Source of the DNA: Sphingobacterium faecium
GTDB lineage: Bacteria; Bacteroidota; Bacteroidia; Sphingobacteriales; Sphingobacteriaceae
Length of the DNA stretch: 64,000 nucleotides
Direction of reading: 5' to 3'
NCBI RefSeq assembly: GCF_003054045.1
Contig: NZ_QBKH01000001.1
Location: 124,001-188,000 of the forward strand
Shown here: positions 9,465 through 20,400 of the stretch, piece by piece
Position numbering within the stretch: the stretch's first letter is position 1
How the letters are laid out: each line of letters opens with the position of its first letter
Notes under the pieces: generated by a model
Seen by the model: only the letters and a program-made list of their open reading frames with translations
The model's database searches: none
What the model was told of the DNA's origin: nothing
Position numbers and translations under genes: made by a program

Positions 9465-10481
9465 ATGAAAACGTTAGGTCAATTTATTATTGAAAAGCAG
9501 GCGGATTTTCCATTTGCGAAGGGGGAGCTATCTCGATTACTTCGAGATATCGCTATTGCTGCAAAATTGGTTAATCGAGAAGTCAATAAAGCAGGGTTAG
9601 CTGATTTATTGGGCGTCCATGGCGATATGAATATCCAAGGTGAAGTACAGCAAAAGTTGGATGTATATGCCGACGTTCAATTTATTTCAGCCCTGCAAAG
9701 AGGTGGAGAATGTTGTTATTTAGCTTCAGAGGAACATGAGTTAGGTATTGATCTATCTAATGATTATGTTTCTAAAAATGCAAAATATATGGTCTGTATT
9801 GATCCGTTAGATGGCTCGTCAAATATAGATGTAAACGTATCAGTGGGAACCATTTTCTCTATCTATAGGAGAGCTTGCAAAGAGCAAGTGACGATGGCTG
9901 ATGAATTGCTTCAGCAGGGAAAAAAACAAGTAGCTGCTGGCTACATAATTTATGGCTCATCAACGATGCTTGTATATACAACTGGCAATGGTGTGAATGG
10001 ATTTACGTTAGATCCTTCAATAGGGGAGTTTTGTTTATCTCATCCTAATATGAAGATTCCTGAGCATGGACAGATTTATTCGATTAATGAAGGAAATTAT
10101 ATTAAATTTCCGCAAGCTATTAAGAATTATATCAAATATTGTCAAATTGAAGACTCTGATACCAATCGACCTTATACTTCACGCTACATTGGTTCTATGG
10201 TTGCTGACATTCACCGTAATTTGATTCGTGGTGGAGTGTTTATTTATCCTGAAACGTTATCTTTTCCTAAAGGAAAGTTACGTTTGATGTATGAGTGTAA
10301 TCCAATGGCTTTTATTATCGAGCAAGCGGGAGGAAAGGCTACAACTGGTAGTGATCGTATCTTAGATATTCAACCTACTGAATTACATCAGCGTGTTCCT
10401 ATAGTGATTGGCAGTAAAAAAATGGTGGAACAGGTCGAGTATTTTTATAGTATGGAACTTGAAACCGTGTTAGATGCTTAA
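9465..10481 (+). CDS. fbp: Fructose-1,6-bisphosphatase, class 1
   Basis: 338 residues, full length for the class. It hydrolyses fructose 1,6-bisphosphate to fructose 6-phosphate in gluconeogenesis. The metal-site motif [19 protein letters not shown] starts at Asp113, and the active-site tail motif [20 protein letters not shown] lies in the C-terminal third, including the Glu that completes the Mg2+ site. An [15 protein letters not shown] segment matches the sugar-phosphate-binding region. It starts 32 bp behind pckA with no terminator between them, so an operon is likely. No regulatory insert was noticed. Confidence 0.97.
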   Translation: MKTLGQFIIEKQADFPFAKGELSRLLRDIAIAAKLVNREVNKAGLADLLGVHGDMNIQGEVQQKLDVYADVQFISALQRGGECCYLASEEHELGIDLSNDYVSKNAKYMVCIDPLDGSSNIDVNVSVGTIFSIYRRACKEQVTMADELLQQGKKQVAAGYIIYGSSTMLVYTTGNGVNGFTLDPSIGEFCLSHPNMKIPEHGQIYSINEGNYIKFPQAIKNYIKYCQIEDSDTNRPYTSRYIGSMVADIHRNLIRGGVFIYPETLSFPKGKLRLMYECNPMAFIIEQAGGKATTGSDRILDIQPTELHQRVPIVIGSKKMVEQVEYFYSMELETVLDA

Positions 10482-10559
10482 AAAAATAGGTACATGATGT
10501 TCTTTATTTAAATCTCCTTTCTTTAAATTTGATTTTATATTTAAGTAGAGTCATTTTAT

Positions 10560-11057
10560 ATGCAAAGGATTATAAAAGTCATTGTGCTATGCTTTGTTTG
10601 TATCAGCATTCAACAAGCTAATGCGCAAACAAAGTCAGTAGTAGAGAAAGATACGTTATCATTTCCATATGATCCAGAAGCGAATGCCAAAGAGGATTTG
10701 GACAAATTAATCACTCAGGCAGCTAAAGAATCAAAGCATATCATTATTCAGGCAGGTGGCAATTGGTGTATCTGGTGTTTGAGATTCAATGATTATATTC
10801 ATAAGACAGCAGATATTAAGCAGTATCTACAAAATAATTATTTGTACTATCATCTCAATTATTCTAAAGAGAATAAAAATGACGATGTGTTTCAAAAATA
10901 TGTTCCAGATTCATTAAAATTAGGCTATCCTTTTTTTATTGTTTTGGATAGTAAAGGGGAAGTGCTCAAAATTCAAGAAAGTGGTGCTTTGGAAGATGGT
11001 AAAAGTTATAGTAAAGATCGGGTAATGGAATTTTTTAGAACTTGGGCTAAAAAATAA
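10560..11057 (+). CDS. Exported thioredoxin-fold protein
   Basis: 165 residues with a signal peptide (MQRIIKVIVLCFVCISIQQA, cut near NAQ). A thioredoxin_7-like fold carries the active site WCIWC (Cys70 and Cys73) after HIIIQAGGN. SLKLGYPFFIVLDSKGEVL supplies the cis-proline strand (GYPF), and GALEDGKSYSKDRVMEF the C-terminal helix. It most resembles periplasmic thioredoxins of the DsbD-gamma/YyaL type. It could keep envelope thiols reduced or act in cytochrome c maturation; the substrate is not evident. It lies 78 bp after fbp and ends in a strong terminator, so it may be read with pckA-fbp without being metabolically related. Confidence 0.85.
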   Translation: MQRIIKVIVLCFVCISIQQANAQTKSVVEKDTLSFPYDPEANAKEDLDKLITQAAKESKHIIIQAGGNWCIWCLRFNDYIHKTADIKQYLQNNYLYYHLNYSKENKNDDVFQKYVPDSLKLGYPFFIVLDSKGEVLKIQESGALEDGKSYSKDRVMEFFRTWAKK

Positions 11058-11073
11058 TTATTCAATGGATATG

Positions 11074-11112
11074 AAAAGGCTTTAGAATTTTATTCTAAAG
11101 CCTTTTTTGTTT
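11074..11112 (+). terminator. Terminator after the thioredoxin gene
   Basis: A perfect 14-bp stem (AAAAGGCTTTAGAA, 11074-11087, with 11093-11106), 5-nt loop, T-run. Confidence 0.92.
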
Positions 11113-11280
11113 TGATAATAATAGCTTAATAGTATTATATCTTAATGTCTTTTTATGGACAATAACATCATTATTATTTTATTTGGACTATTTAGTTAGT
11201 TTTGCGAACTTATTCTCTTCATATTTTGTTAAAGAGATATTCTTGTCGTTAAAGGCGAGCACTATTTATGATAGATTGGA

Positions 11281-13059
11281 ATGGAACAAAAATTGAGAAT
11301 ATTTGATTTAATAGATCGGCAATTGGAATTATATCCAAATTTAGCCATGTTTTCTAGTAAAACAAAGGGTGACTGGAAAGCTTTAACTACCACAGAATTT
11401 CTAAATCAGGTTAATACTATTTCAAAAGGATTGATTGAACTAGGAGTTAAACCAAATGAAAAAGTTGGTTTAATTGCAGAAAGTGGTATACAATGGCATA
11501 TTGTGGATTTTGCTATTCAACAAATAGGTGCAGTTGTAGTCGCCATATATCCTAATATAACCGACGCTGATTATCAATATATCTTTAATGATGCAGAAAT
11601 TAGGGTAGCTATTGTGAGTACTAAGAGCCTGTATCAAAGAATTGTTAATCTTAAAGATTCTATTTATACATTAAAATATATTTTTTGTATTGAAGAACAC
11701 GATCAAATCAGAAATTGGAGTGAAATTGTTCAAATTGGACGACATATAGAGGATATTGAAGTTCAAAAACTGAAAGATCAAGTAAGATCAACAGACCTTG
11801 TAACATTGATTTATACCTCAGGTACGACAGGTAAACCCAAGGGAGTCATGTTATCTCATGATAATATTGTTGCAAATGTAAGGTCTGCAACTGAGATTAC
11901 ACCATGTAAAGCATATGATAGAGGGTTGACATTTTTACCCCCTTGCCACGCCTATGAAAGAATGGTTATCTACACTTATTTTTATCTCGGTATTACCGTG
12001 TATATAGCGGAGTCATTTGACAAAATCGGTCAAAATTTAATGGAAATAAGACCTAATATTATGACTGCAGTACCAAGAATTCTGGAGAAGGTGTATGAAA
12101 AGATCATAAAAAAAGGGCATGAGCTGAATGGGATAAAAAGAAAGATATTTGACTGGGCGGTATCTGTAGGAGAAAAGTATGATCCAGTTTCTGAAAAAAG
12201 AAGTTTTGTGTATGATTTAAAATTGAATTTAGCCAGAAAGCTCGTCCTGAATAAATGGTATGAAGGTCTTGGTGGTACATTACAAACCGTTGCGTCTGGG
12301 AGCGCATCTTTACAAAGTAAATTGATACGTGTATTTTTAGCAGCTGGAATCCCGATTTATGAAGGGTATGGTATGACCGAGGCATCTCCCCTTATTTCTG
12401 TTAATCATTATCTAAAAGGTATTCGTGTTGGAACTGTTGGTCCTGCAGTGAAGGATGTTGAGATCAAATTGGCGAGCGATGGCGAAATCTTAGTCAAAGG
12501 ACCGAATGTGATGATGGGGTATTATAAAAATCCCGAGGAAACGAGTAAAACCATTATTGATGGGTGGCTATATACTGGAGATATTGGCACTTGGGAAGAT
12601 GATATATTTTTGAAGATTATCGATCGAAAAAAGGAACTTTTTAAAATATCTGGAGGTAAGTACGTCACTCCACAACCTATTGAAAAAAAATTGGTGGAAT
12701 CCAAGTTTATTGAACAGGCTATGGTAGTAGGAGAGGGGATGAAGTTTGCATCTGCTTTTATCGTTCCTGATTATGGACATTTGGTAGATTGGTTTAAATC
12801 AGAAGATCCAAGTTTAGTGCAATTATCTAAAATTGATTTTCTTAAAGAAGATAAAGTTATAAAAAAAATAAATCAAGAAGTTAGGATAGCAAATCAGCAT
12901 TTTGGCAATTGGGAACAAATTAAGAGGCCTATTATTATTGCGGAAGAATTTACTATTGATGGAGGTGAATTGACACCGACACTAAAATTAAAACGGAAAA
13001 TGATTTTGCAAAAATATAAATATGAATATGATCAACTTTATCAAAGTGTGGTCGATTAA
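11281..13059 (+). CDS. Long-chain fatty acid-CoA ligase (AMP-forming)
   Basis: 592 residues of the ANL adenylating superfamily, close to FadD15-like acyl-CoA synthetases of Bacteroidota. The P-loop IYTSGTTGKPKGVMLSH lies at about residues 177-193, the acyl-adenylate motif EGYGMTEASP at about 360, the hinge and adenine motif GWLYTGDIG at about 423, and IDRKKELFKISGGKYVTPQP begins the mobile C-terminal domain. The enzyme activates long fatty acids with ATP and CoA for beta-oxidation or lipid synthesis; no transmembrane segment is obvious, so membrane association would be peripheral. Single gene with its own promoter region and terminator. Chain-length preference cannot be told. Confidence 0.93.
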   Translation: MEQKLRIFDLIDRQLELYPNLAMFSSKTKGDWKALTTTEFLNQVNTISKGLIELGVKPNEKVGLIAESGIQWHIVDFAIQQIGAVVVAIYPNITDADYQYIFNDAEIRVAIVSTKSLYQRIVNLKDSIYTLKYIFCIEEHDQIRNWSEIVQIGRHIEDIEVQKLKDQVRSTDLVTLIYTSGTTGKPKGVMLSHDNIVANVRSATEITPCKAYDRGLTFLPPCHAYERMVIYTYFYLGITVYIAESFDKIGQNLMEIRPNIMTAVPRILEKVYEKIIKKGHELNGIKRKIFDWAVSVGEKYDPVSEKRSFVYDLKLNLARKLVLNKWYEGLGGTLQTVASGSASLQSKLIRVFLAAGIPIYEGYGMTEASPLISVNHYLKGIRVGTVGPAVKDVEIKLASDGEILVKGPNVMMGYYKNPEETSKTIIDGWLYTGDIGTWEDDIFLKIIDRKKELFKISGGKYVTPQPIEKKLVESKFIEQAMVVGEGMKFASAFIVPDYGHLVDWFKSEDPSLVQLSKIDFLKEDKVIKKINQEVRIANQHFGNWEQIKRPIIIAEEFTIDGGELTPTLKLKRKMILQKYKYEYDQLYQSVVD

Positions 13060-13121
13060 CTATATTTTATAAGTTTTAAAATCTAAACTTAAGATCAAGA
13101 ATCTGAAAGATACGTATGATT

Positions 13122-13164
13122 AAGAGGAGCAAGACATGTTTATTTCTGCTCCTCTTTTTTTTCT
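13122..13164 (+). terminator. Terminator after the acyl-CoA ligase gene
   Basis: A perfect 10-bp stem (AAGAGGAGCA, 13122-13131, with 13147-13156), 15-nt loop, run of eight T. Confidence 0.88.
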
Positions 13165-13509
13165 ATTAATTGCTTTCAAGATCAAATTTAAAGATGCTAT
13201 GATTTAAGAAAAATAAGCATGTTTTCCATATTAAAAAATAATGCTTAAAGTTATATATTAAAAATTGCCATGTTAATCGATAAATCGGAATTGTTTTTAC
13301 CATAAATTCAACAATTTAATAACTTTTTATTTTAAATAAGTTGATAGTATGGACAGGAAATAATCAGAAATTAGCTTGCGAATTGGGGTGCTGTTCATAT
13401 AAATGAAATTTAAAATATTAATTATGAACGATGTAAAAATTTATTGCAAAAAAATATTAGAAACAGTTTTTAAATACCAATAATTGTTCTACTTTTGTAG
13501 CACAAACAC
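13165..13509. other. AT-rich spacer before tRNA-His
   Basis: About 345 bp with no open gene. TACTTTTG at 13490-13497 fits the -7 box TAnnTTTG at the right distance from tRNA-His; no good -33 TTTG precedes it. Otherwise I see nothing. Confidence 0.5.
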
Positions 13510-13510
13510 G

Positions 13511-13584
13511 GTAGATGTAGCTCAGTTGGTTAGAGCATCGGTTTGTGGTACCGAGGGTCGTGGGTTCGAGCCCCATCATTTACC
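13511..13584 (+). tRNA. tRNA-His, anticodon GUG
   Basis: It has acceptor GTAGATG / CATTTAC with one G-T pair, D-arm AGCTCAGTTGGTTAGAGC, anticodon stem-loop TCGGT-TTGTGGT-ACCGA (GUG), and T-arm GTGGGTTCGAGCCCC. The base before the acceptor (13510) is G and the discriminator is C, the extra G(-1):C73 pair typical of tRNA-His. CCA is not fully encoded. Confidence 0.95.
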
Positions 13585-13585
13585 C

Positions 13586-13620
13586 AAAGCCAGTACATAT
13601 TGTACTGGCTTTTGTTTTTT
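13586..13620 (+). terminator. Terminator of tRNA-His
   Basis: A perfect 12-bp stem (AAAGCCAGTACA, 13586-13597, with 13601-13612), 3-nt loop, then a T-rich tail. It begins at the tRNA 3' end. Confidence 0.9.
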
Positions 13621-13690
13621 CAAAACTTTCTATTCGCATATTCACTAAACATTATCCTTTATTTTTTGTTAACTTTAGCTAAAGAATCTA

Positions 13691-14368
13691 ATGAAAATAT
13701 ACTTCTGCTTACTTTTTATCTTGAGTATCGGTCATGCTACTATCTTTGCTCAACAAAAGTTACCAAAGGGCTTTAGTTATGTACAAGATATTATACCAGA
13801 AATCAATTTTGACTTACGCTATTATGGTTCACATAATTTTGTTGGTAAAAAAATTGAAGGTTATGATTCTCCTACCCTTATTCTAAGTACCGCTGCAACT
13901 CAAGCCTTGGAAAAGGTGGAGAAAGAATTGAATAAAAAAGGAATGGCTTTGAAAATTTTTGATGCTTATCGGCCTCAAAAAGCAGTTGATCATTTTAAAA
14001 AATGGGCTACCGATGTTAATGATACCTTGGGTAAAAAGGAGTTTTATCCAAAGTTAGATAAAAGAAATTTATTTAAACTAGGTTTTATAGCAGGTAAGTC
14101 TGGGCATAGCCGTGGTAGTACTGTTGATCTCACCATTATTACAATCCATGATCACCAGGAAATAGATATGGGAAGTCCTTTTGATTTTTTTGGTTCTATT
14201 TCACATTTTGATAGTAAAGATATCGATCGTGTTCAAAAAAAGAATCGCACGTTATTGAAAAATATCATGTCTAAATATGGTTTTAAAGGTTATGCTAAGG
14301 AATGGTGGCATTTTACTTTGATCAATGAACCTTATCAAAAAACTTATTTTGATTTTAATGTTAATTAA
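13691..14368 (+). CDS. D-Ala-D-Ala dipeptidase, VanX/DdpX family
   Basis: 225 residues with a signal peptide (MKIYFCLLFILSIGHATIFA), so periplasmic. The zinc site of VanX enzymes is complete: His139 and Asp146 in SGHSRGSTVDLT, and the catalytic Glu204 with ligand His207 in KEWWHF. The DAYRPQKAVDHFKKW segment holds the family Arg. VanX-type peptidases cleave D-alanyl-D-alanine. In vancomycin operons this gives resistance, but in Gram-negative bacteria (E. coli DdpX) it recycles the dipeptide as nutrient. No vanH, vanA or two-component genes adjoin it, so cell-wall peptide scavenging is more likely than resistance. The ATG start agrees with the signal peptide. Confidence 0.9.
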   Translation: MKIYFCLLFILSIGHATIFAQQKLPKGFSYVQDIIPEINFDLRYYGSHNFVGKKIEGYDSPTLILSTAATQALEKVEKELNKKGMALKIFDAYRPQKAVDHFKKWATDVNDTLGKKEFYPKLDKRNLFKLGFIAGKSGHSRGSTVDLTIITIHDHQEIDMGSPFDFFGSISHFDSKDIDRVQKKNRTLLKNIMSKYGFKGYAKEWWHFTLINEPYQKTYFDFNVN

Positions 14369-14779
14369 TGAGAGATTTTTAGTGAAAATAAGTGTATTTA
14401 ATGGTGCTTTTCTCATGCTTTTAGGTCTTCCAAAGCTTTTGATAAATGTGGTCGTTCTTATAATTAGTGTAACTTGAATCGCTATACTTAAATTGGCATT
14501 AACACGTTTTTTTCTTTTTGGATTAATTGATAATCTTCTTCCATATTTTTCAAAGTAGGATCTGGATGCAATTTTTCCGAAATTCTTTATAACACTTAAA
14601 TATCGGAAACGCGCATTTCATTACGCATATTTTTAGCATCCTGTAGATCTCCATTGCTTTTTGGCAGTTAATAACGCTTGTGCCTACAATATCAAGCATA
14701 ATTAATTATTTTTGCAAATTTGACCACACTTCATATGTTTGTTCTCATACCTTTGTTTATAATTTATAGTACATATTAA
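14369..14779. other. Intergenic stretch with a probable relic
   Basis: About 410 bp between the VanX-type and MscS genes. The middle part reads like broken coding sequence on the minus strand (listed separately). No terminator hairpin of good quality was seen behind the dipeptidase gene. Confidence 0.45.
14487..14660 (-). pseudogene. Broken minus-strand coding fragment, family uncertain
   Basis: Read on the minus strand, one frame gives DLQDAKNMRNEMRVSDI, a stop, and then ISEKLHPDPTLKNMEEDYQL and IQKEKNVLMPI before a final stop. Both pieces have protein-like composition, and the frame stops twice within 25 codons. The piece with HPDPT and a charged helix recalls the C-terminal helices of Bacteroidota mobilisation relaxases, but this is from memory and weak. 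If correct, it is another trace of a lost mobile element. Confidence 0.25.
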
Positions 14780-17176
14780 ATGAAACAATCTAAATATATC
14801 TTAGTATTATTTTTATTACTTTTTTTTGTGGAAAGCGGCTTTACGCAGGTTTTTGTTGATACTAGCAATGCAAAGAAAAGTACTCCTGTTACAGGGAATT
14901 CTCGAAATCGTAAAGATTTAAGTCGTCGAGAGAGTAGGGTACGACGTAGCCATATTGATACTGCAATTGTCCAGTCAGATCCAGCTATCGATAGTTTGCG
15001 AATGGACCTGTCAAAAATAAATGTTAAATATATTACGAATATTCGTGCGGCCGCGCTAGAAAATGAAGCTGTACATAAGCGTGATCTTCGTACACAATTT
15101 ATTGAAAAGGTAAATGCTTTTTCAGGAACCTTACCTCCAGATTCTGTAGAAAGATGGACTATGCATGCTAGAAGTCAAATAGCAGATTTGAATACTTTTC
15201 AGGGAAGTTTGGATAGTTATAATCGAAGTCTTCACCTGACTTTAAGTCAATTGAAAGATTTTAGATCAAAGTATAGTCAGAGTGAAACGAGTACTAGATT
15301 GAATAATTATCTGACGACTGCCGAGCTGGAAGTTCAAAGTAAGATTGATTCGTTAAAGGTTTCTGTTGATATTACGAATGAAAATTTGAAAGCTTACTAT
15401 AGTTTATCTCACCGTGTAAAGGAAACAGCTAGCAAACAAATTAATAAAGAGCCTTCTGATTCAGCTACTGTGAAAAGTTCTTTGTGGAAAGCCGGTAGTA
15501 CAACAGTAACAAAAGAGAAAATTTTAAACAATTTAAAAAATAACTACAGAAAGAGTAAGTCAATAGATACTTATGTCAATAAAACAGCATGGACAAGTAG
15601 GATTTTATTGATTATTTTGGTTATTGCATATTTATATTGGATCACATCTACGGCCTTTGTTTTAAATAGAGATAACAATAGTAAGAGAGAGGCAAAATTA
15701 CCATTGCATATATGGCCTCTTATTGGAAAAGCAATTATTTTATTTTTGACCTTATTACCCATTGTCTCGATCGTTACTCCAACGTTAATTATTCAGGCAA
15801 CACAACTGCTACTAATGGTGTTTTTTGGGATTTTACTTCGGAAAAAATTTACGCTAAAACATGGTAAAATTGTTGGTTTTCTATTGTTGTTTTACATCTG
15901 TGATGTATTTGTAAATTCTGTTGTAAGTGAAGATCTTATCATGCGAATTGTCTGTATTATATTTAATATCGTGGCTCTTTATATTGGTTTTTATTTAAAG
16001 AAACACATTAAAGACCCTGCTGCAGCCGGATATATTCAATTACCTGTTTTTATCATATTTGCCATTTTAAATGGTGGTGCTATCTTTTTGAATATTTTAG
16101 GATATGTAGATCATTCTCGCAGTTTTAGTATTGCTGGCGCTGTTGGGCTTGCCCAGTCTTTTACGTTGACGTTTTTTATACATATGATCAAAGATGATGT
16201 CAAAAATCAATTCGCCAGAAATCGAGTGAAAAAAGGTTTTTGGTTGCGATTCAATGAAGAACGAGCATTGAAAGCTACAGGCGATGCCCTGAAATTTTTG
16301 TGTCTTCTATTAGCGATTATTGTACTGGCAAATAACTTGCAATTTGCAGCTTCATTAGCAACATCTGTTTCTAAGTTTTTAAGTAATAATCACCAACTCG
16401 GAGGTATCAATTTTAATTTTGGTAATCTAGCGTTGGCTGTTATCATATTAGCTGCAGCTAATTGGTTTCAGAAGAATTTGAATTTACTTTTGATTGGGGG
16501 CGAAAATGGAGCTTTAAGCAAGGATTACGATCATAAAATGACGCTTTTTCCTTTGTTTAGGTTGATTATAATAGTCATTGGATTTTTTATAGCGATATCT
16601 GCTCTAGGTGTTAGTTTGGATAAGCTAACGGTTATAGTAGGGGCTTTAAGTGTTGGTATCGGTTTAGGGATGCAAAATATCATCAATAATTTTGTGTCTG
16701 GAATTATTTTAGCTTTCGATAAACCTTTTCGGGTAGGTGATCGTATTGAATTGGCTGATAAAAAAGGGCGCGTAAAAGAAATTGGTATTCGTGCAAGTGT
16801 TTTGAATACAGGCGACGGAGCGGAAGTGATCATCCCTAATGGTGATTTACTATCTGGTCGGGTCGTCAATTGGACGTTGTCAAATGATGATGCAAGGACG
16901 AGTTTTGTCGTTCAGGTCGACCGCTCTGCTGATCTGGAAACAATGAAATTATGGATTAAGGAAGCTGTTGGGCATAGTAGCCATAGTAAACCTGAGATGG
17001 GGGTAGGTATTAGTGTTCAGGATATCAGTGAAGAAATGATTTATTTGAGTATAGGTTGTTGGATCGATAATCCAGCCAATGGTGGAGATTTTAAAAATGA
17101 TGTTTTGATTGAATTGAATAATCGATTCAAAAATGAGGGATTGAAATTCTTTAGTATTGTTACACCGACTAAGTAG
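14780..17176 (+). CDS. Large mechanosensitive channel of the MscS family
   Basis: 798 residues. A signal peptide (MKQSKYILVLFLLLFFVESG) is followed by a periplasmic, charged, coiled-coil-prone region (about 25-260). About ten hydrophobic segments come next (about 270-640). The MscS pore helix and beta domain end the protein: LSVGIGLGMQNIINNFVSGI, then AFDKPFRVGDRIEL and EVIIPNGDLLSGRVVNWTLS. MscS-type channels open under membrane tension to release solutes in hypo-osmotic shock. The long N-terminal part resembles the MscK/YbdG-like large members with a periplasmic domain. Single gene; the downstream terminator separates it from the glycosidase. Confidence 0.92.
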   Translation: MKQSKYILVLFLLLFFVESGFTQVFVDTSNAKKSTPVTGNSRNRKDLSRRESRVRRSHIDTAIVQSDPAIDSLRMDLSKINVKYITNIRAAALENEAVHKRDLRTQFIEKVNAFSGTLPPDSVERWTMHARSQIADLNTFQGSLDSYNRSLHLTLSQLKDFRSKYSQSETSTRLNNYLTTAELEVQSKIDSLKVSVDITNENLKAYYSLSHRVKETASKQINKEPSDSATVKSSLWKAGSTTVTKEKILNNLKNNYRKSKSIDTYVNKTAWTSRILLIILVIAYLYWITSTAFVLNRDNNSKREAKLPLHIWPLIGKAIILFLTLLPIVSIVTPTLIIQATQLLLMVFFGILLRKKFTLKHGKIVGFLLLFYICDVFVNSVVSEDLIMRIVCIIFNIVALYIGFYLKKHIKDPAAAGYIQLPVFIIFAILNGGAIFLNILGYVDHSRSFSIAGAVGLAQSFTLTFFIHMIKDDVKNQFARNRVKKGFWLRFNEERALKATGDALKFLCLLLAIIVLANNLQFAASLATSVSKFLSNNHQLGGINFNFGNLALAVIILAAANWFQKNLNLLLIGGENGALSKDYDHKMTLFPLFRLIIIVIGFFIAISALGVSLDKLTVIVGALSVGIGLGMQNIINNFVSGIILAFDKPFRVGDRIELADKKGRVKEIGIRASVLNTGDGAEVIIPNGDLLSGRVVNWTLSNDDARTSFVVQVDRSADLETMKLWIKEAVGHSSHSKPEMGVGISVQDISEEMIYLSIGCWIDNPANGGDFKNDVLIELNNRFKNEGLKFFSIVTPTK

Positions 17177-17198
17177 TTGAAAAATAAATACAGAAATG

Positions 17199-17242
17199 AA
17201 AGGTCATCATGAAGATACATCATGTTGACCTTTTGTTTTTTA
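17199..17242 (+). terminator. Terminator after the MscS gene
   Basis: A 14-bp stem with one T-T mismatch (AAAGGTCATCATGA, 17199-17212, with TCATGTTGACCTTT), then T-rich sequence. Confidence 0.75.
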
Positions 17243-17490
17243 GAACTAGATAGGTGCCTATGAAATAATTTAATAAGATCACAGAGTGCAACTACTTATA
17301 GTGATTAAAATGATCAAAGACATTGAAGTAGATTCATCATGAATAAAGAATATGTATTTTAATAGATACAATCTATTATTTTCAAATCTCTTTCCTACAT
17401 TTACATACCTAAAATACAATTTTAAAACAATCTATTATTTAACGTCTAAACAGCTATAAATAAAATAAGAAAACACAAAATTGTAATATA
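17243..17490. other. AT-rich upstream region of the GH31 gene
   Basis: About 250 bp with no gene. I could not place a clear TTTG...TAnnTTTG pair, and no operator or repeat stands out. Confidence 0.4.
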
Positions 17491-20400
17491 ATGTATAAAC
17501 AACACAGAAAGGTGATGCTTGCTTTGGCATTTCCTTTAATGGTAAGTATTGCTCCGACACAGGCTCATTTTAAAACAATGGCGATTCAGCAGCAAACTAA
17601 CCCAATGTTAACTATTGTCAGTGCAAAAAAAATAAATGCTACGACTGTAGAGGTTTTATTTTCCAATAATCAGCGCTTGACATTCGATTTTTATGGTAAC
17701 CATATTTTTCGATTATTTCAGGATAATGGAGGGGGGATCATTCGAGATCCTGAAGCTAAACCTGCTGCTGAAATATTGGTATCAAATCCAAGAAAACCCA
17801 TTCAACAATTAAATCTTAGCGATACCAACAATCAAATAATAATTGCTACAGGGGAGATCAATATCCTGATTGATAAAACCACAAATTTGTTGAAAGTGAT
17901 CAATGAGAAAAATAAAGGTGAAGCAGTTGTTTTTACGAAGCCTATTATCTTTGAAAAAAATAAAGTTACCTTAAGCCTTCAGGAGAAAACTGATGAATAT
18001 TTTTATGGTGGAGGCGTTCAGAATGGTCGTTTTTCTCATAAAGGAAAAGTCATTTCCATTGAAAATCAAAATAGTTGGACCGATGGAGGAGTAGCTTCAC
18101 CTACTCCTTATTACTGGTCGTCAAACGGGTATGGTTTTATGTGGCATACTTTTAAACCAGGAAAATATGACTTTGGATCAAAAGAAAAAGGACAAGTTCA
18201 TTTGACACATGATAGTGATTATTTAGATGTTTTCTTTATGATCAATGACGGGGCAGTTTCTTTATTGAACGATTTTTATCAATTAACGGGAAATCCAATT
18301 TTACTTCCAAAATTTGGTTTTTATCAAGGTCACCTGAATGCCTATAATCGTGATTACTGGAAAGAAGATGAAAAAGGAATTCTATTTGAGGATGGGAAGC
18401 GCTATAAAGAAGGTCAAAAAGATAATGGTGGTATTAAGGAATCATTAAATGGTGAATTGAACAATTATCAATTTTCGGCTCGTGCTGTTATTGACCGTTA
18501 TAAGAAGCATGATATGCCATTTGGTTGGTTATTGCCTAATGATGGTTATGGAGCAGGTTATGGACAAACAGAAACATTAGATGGCAATATTGCGAACTTA
18601 AAAAGTTTAGGAGATTATGCTCGTAAAAATGGTGTCGAAATTGGACTATGGACACAATCTGATCTGCACCCAAAATCTGAAATTAGTGCTTTGTTGCAAC
18701 GTGATATTGTTAAAGAAGTAAGAGATGCAGGAGTTCGTGTACTTAAAACTGATGTGGCATGGGTAGGAGCTGGTTATTCCTTTGGATTGAATGGAGTGGC
18801 AGATGTCGGTCATATCATTCCTTATTACGGAAATGAAGCTAGACCGTTAACTATTTCATTAGATGGTTGGGCAGGTACTCAACGTTATGCTGGTATTTGG
18901 TCTGGAGATCAAACAGGCGGTGTTTGGGAATATATTCGATTTCATATTCCCACTTATCTGGGATCTGGACTATCAGGGCAGCCAAATATTACTTCAGATA
19001 TGGATGGCATATTTGGAGGTAAAAATAATGCGGTCAATATTCGTGACTTCCAGTGGAAAACTTTTACTCCAATGGAGTTGAATATGGATGGGTGGGGTTC
19101 TAACGAAAAATATCCACACGCATTGGGGGAGCCAGTTACCTCAATAAATCGAAACTATCTGAAATTGAAATCAGAATTGATTCCTTATGCGTATAGTATA
19201 GCTAAGGAAGCAGTAGATGGATTGCCAATGATCAGAGCATTATTCCTAACCTATCCAAATGTTTATACACAGGGGACAGCCACGCAGTACCAATATTTAT
19301 ATGGTCCATCGTTTCTAGTGGCCCCAATCTATCAAGCTACAAAATCTGATGATAAAGGGAATGATATCCGTAACGGTATTTATTTACCTGAAGGAAGTTG
19401 GATTGATTACTTTAGCGGAGATAAATTTGAAGGAAATGTCATTCTTAATAATTTTGATTCTCCGATTTGGAAATTACCTCTATTCGTTAAAAATGGCTCT
19501 ATTATTCCAATGGCAAACCCAAATAATAACGTTCATGAAATCAATAAATCTCTTCGTATTTATGAAATCTATCCAAAAGGAAAAAGCTCATTTACGGAGT
19601 ATGATGATGATGGTATTTCAGAAGGATATAAATCTGGAAAGGGAGCTTCGACATTAATTGAATCTCTTTTAGGTGAGCAGGATAAGCTTTCGGTAACTGT
19701 AAATCGCACGACTGGTGATTTTGATGGGTTTGTGAAAAATAAACAAACTGAATTTAGAATCAATGTTACAGAGATACCTAAAAAGTTAAAGGCTACAATA
19801 GGTAAAACTAAAATTAAATTGGTGGAAGTGAAATCTATTAACGAATTCATTAACCAAGAAAATGTTTATTTTTATGATGCTGCCCCTAATATGAATAAGT
19901 TTGCAACCAAGGGCAGTGAGTTCGAAAAACAAATCATAGTAAAAAATCCAGTTTTGCATATTAAATTAGCCAGTACTGATATTACTAAAAATGAGGTCAA
20001 TCTATTATTAGATGGTTTCAAATTTGAACCTGTTAATCGATTCCGAATTTCGCAAGGAGCATTAACCACACCTCAACATGCACTTGTTACTGAAGATCAT
20101 AGAGCAGCATATACATTGACTCCTTCTTGGAGTAGCGTAGACCATGCTGATTATTATGAAATCGAATTTAATAATATGCTTTATTCGACAATAAAAGATA
20201 ATGCATTGCTGTTTGAGGGGTTGGCCCCAGAAACGACATATACTTTTAAATTGAGATCGGTTAATAAACAAGGTTTTTCTGATTGGACGGAAATTCAGTC
20301 TAAGACGAAGGCAAATCCATTGGAGTTTGCTATTCGCGATATTAAAGGAGAAACTACAGCTGAAAATCAGGATGGTTCTGGTATTGATAAGTTGTTAGAT

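Noticed and set aside
13543..13776. 77-codon + strand frame over tRNA-His
   Set aside because: Begins inside the tRNA and runs through its terminator into the dipeptidase gene in another frame.
13691..14368. Vancomycin resistance gene (vanX)
   Set aside because: No vanH, vanA or regulatory genes nearby; Gram-negative DdpX-type dipeptide scavenging explains it better.
16531..16869. 112-codon antisense frame in the MscS gene
   Set aside because: Lies opposite the conserved MscS pore region; no protein family recognised.
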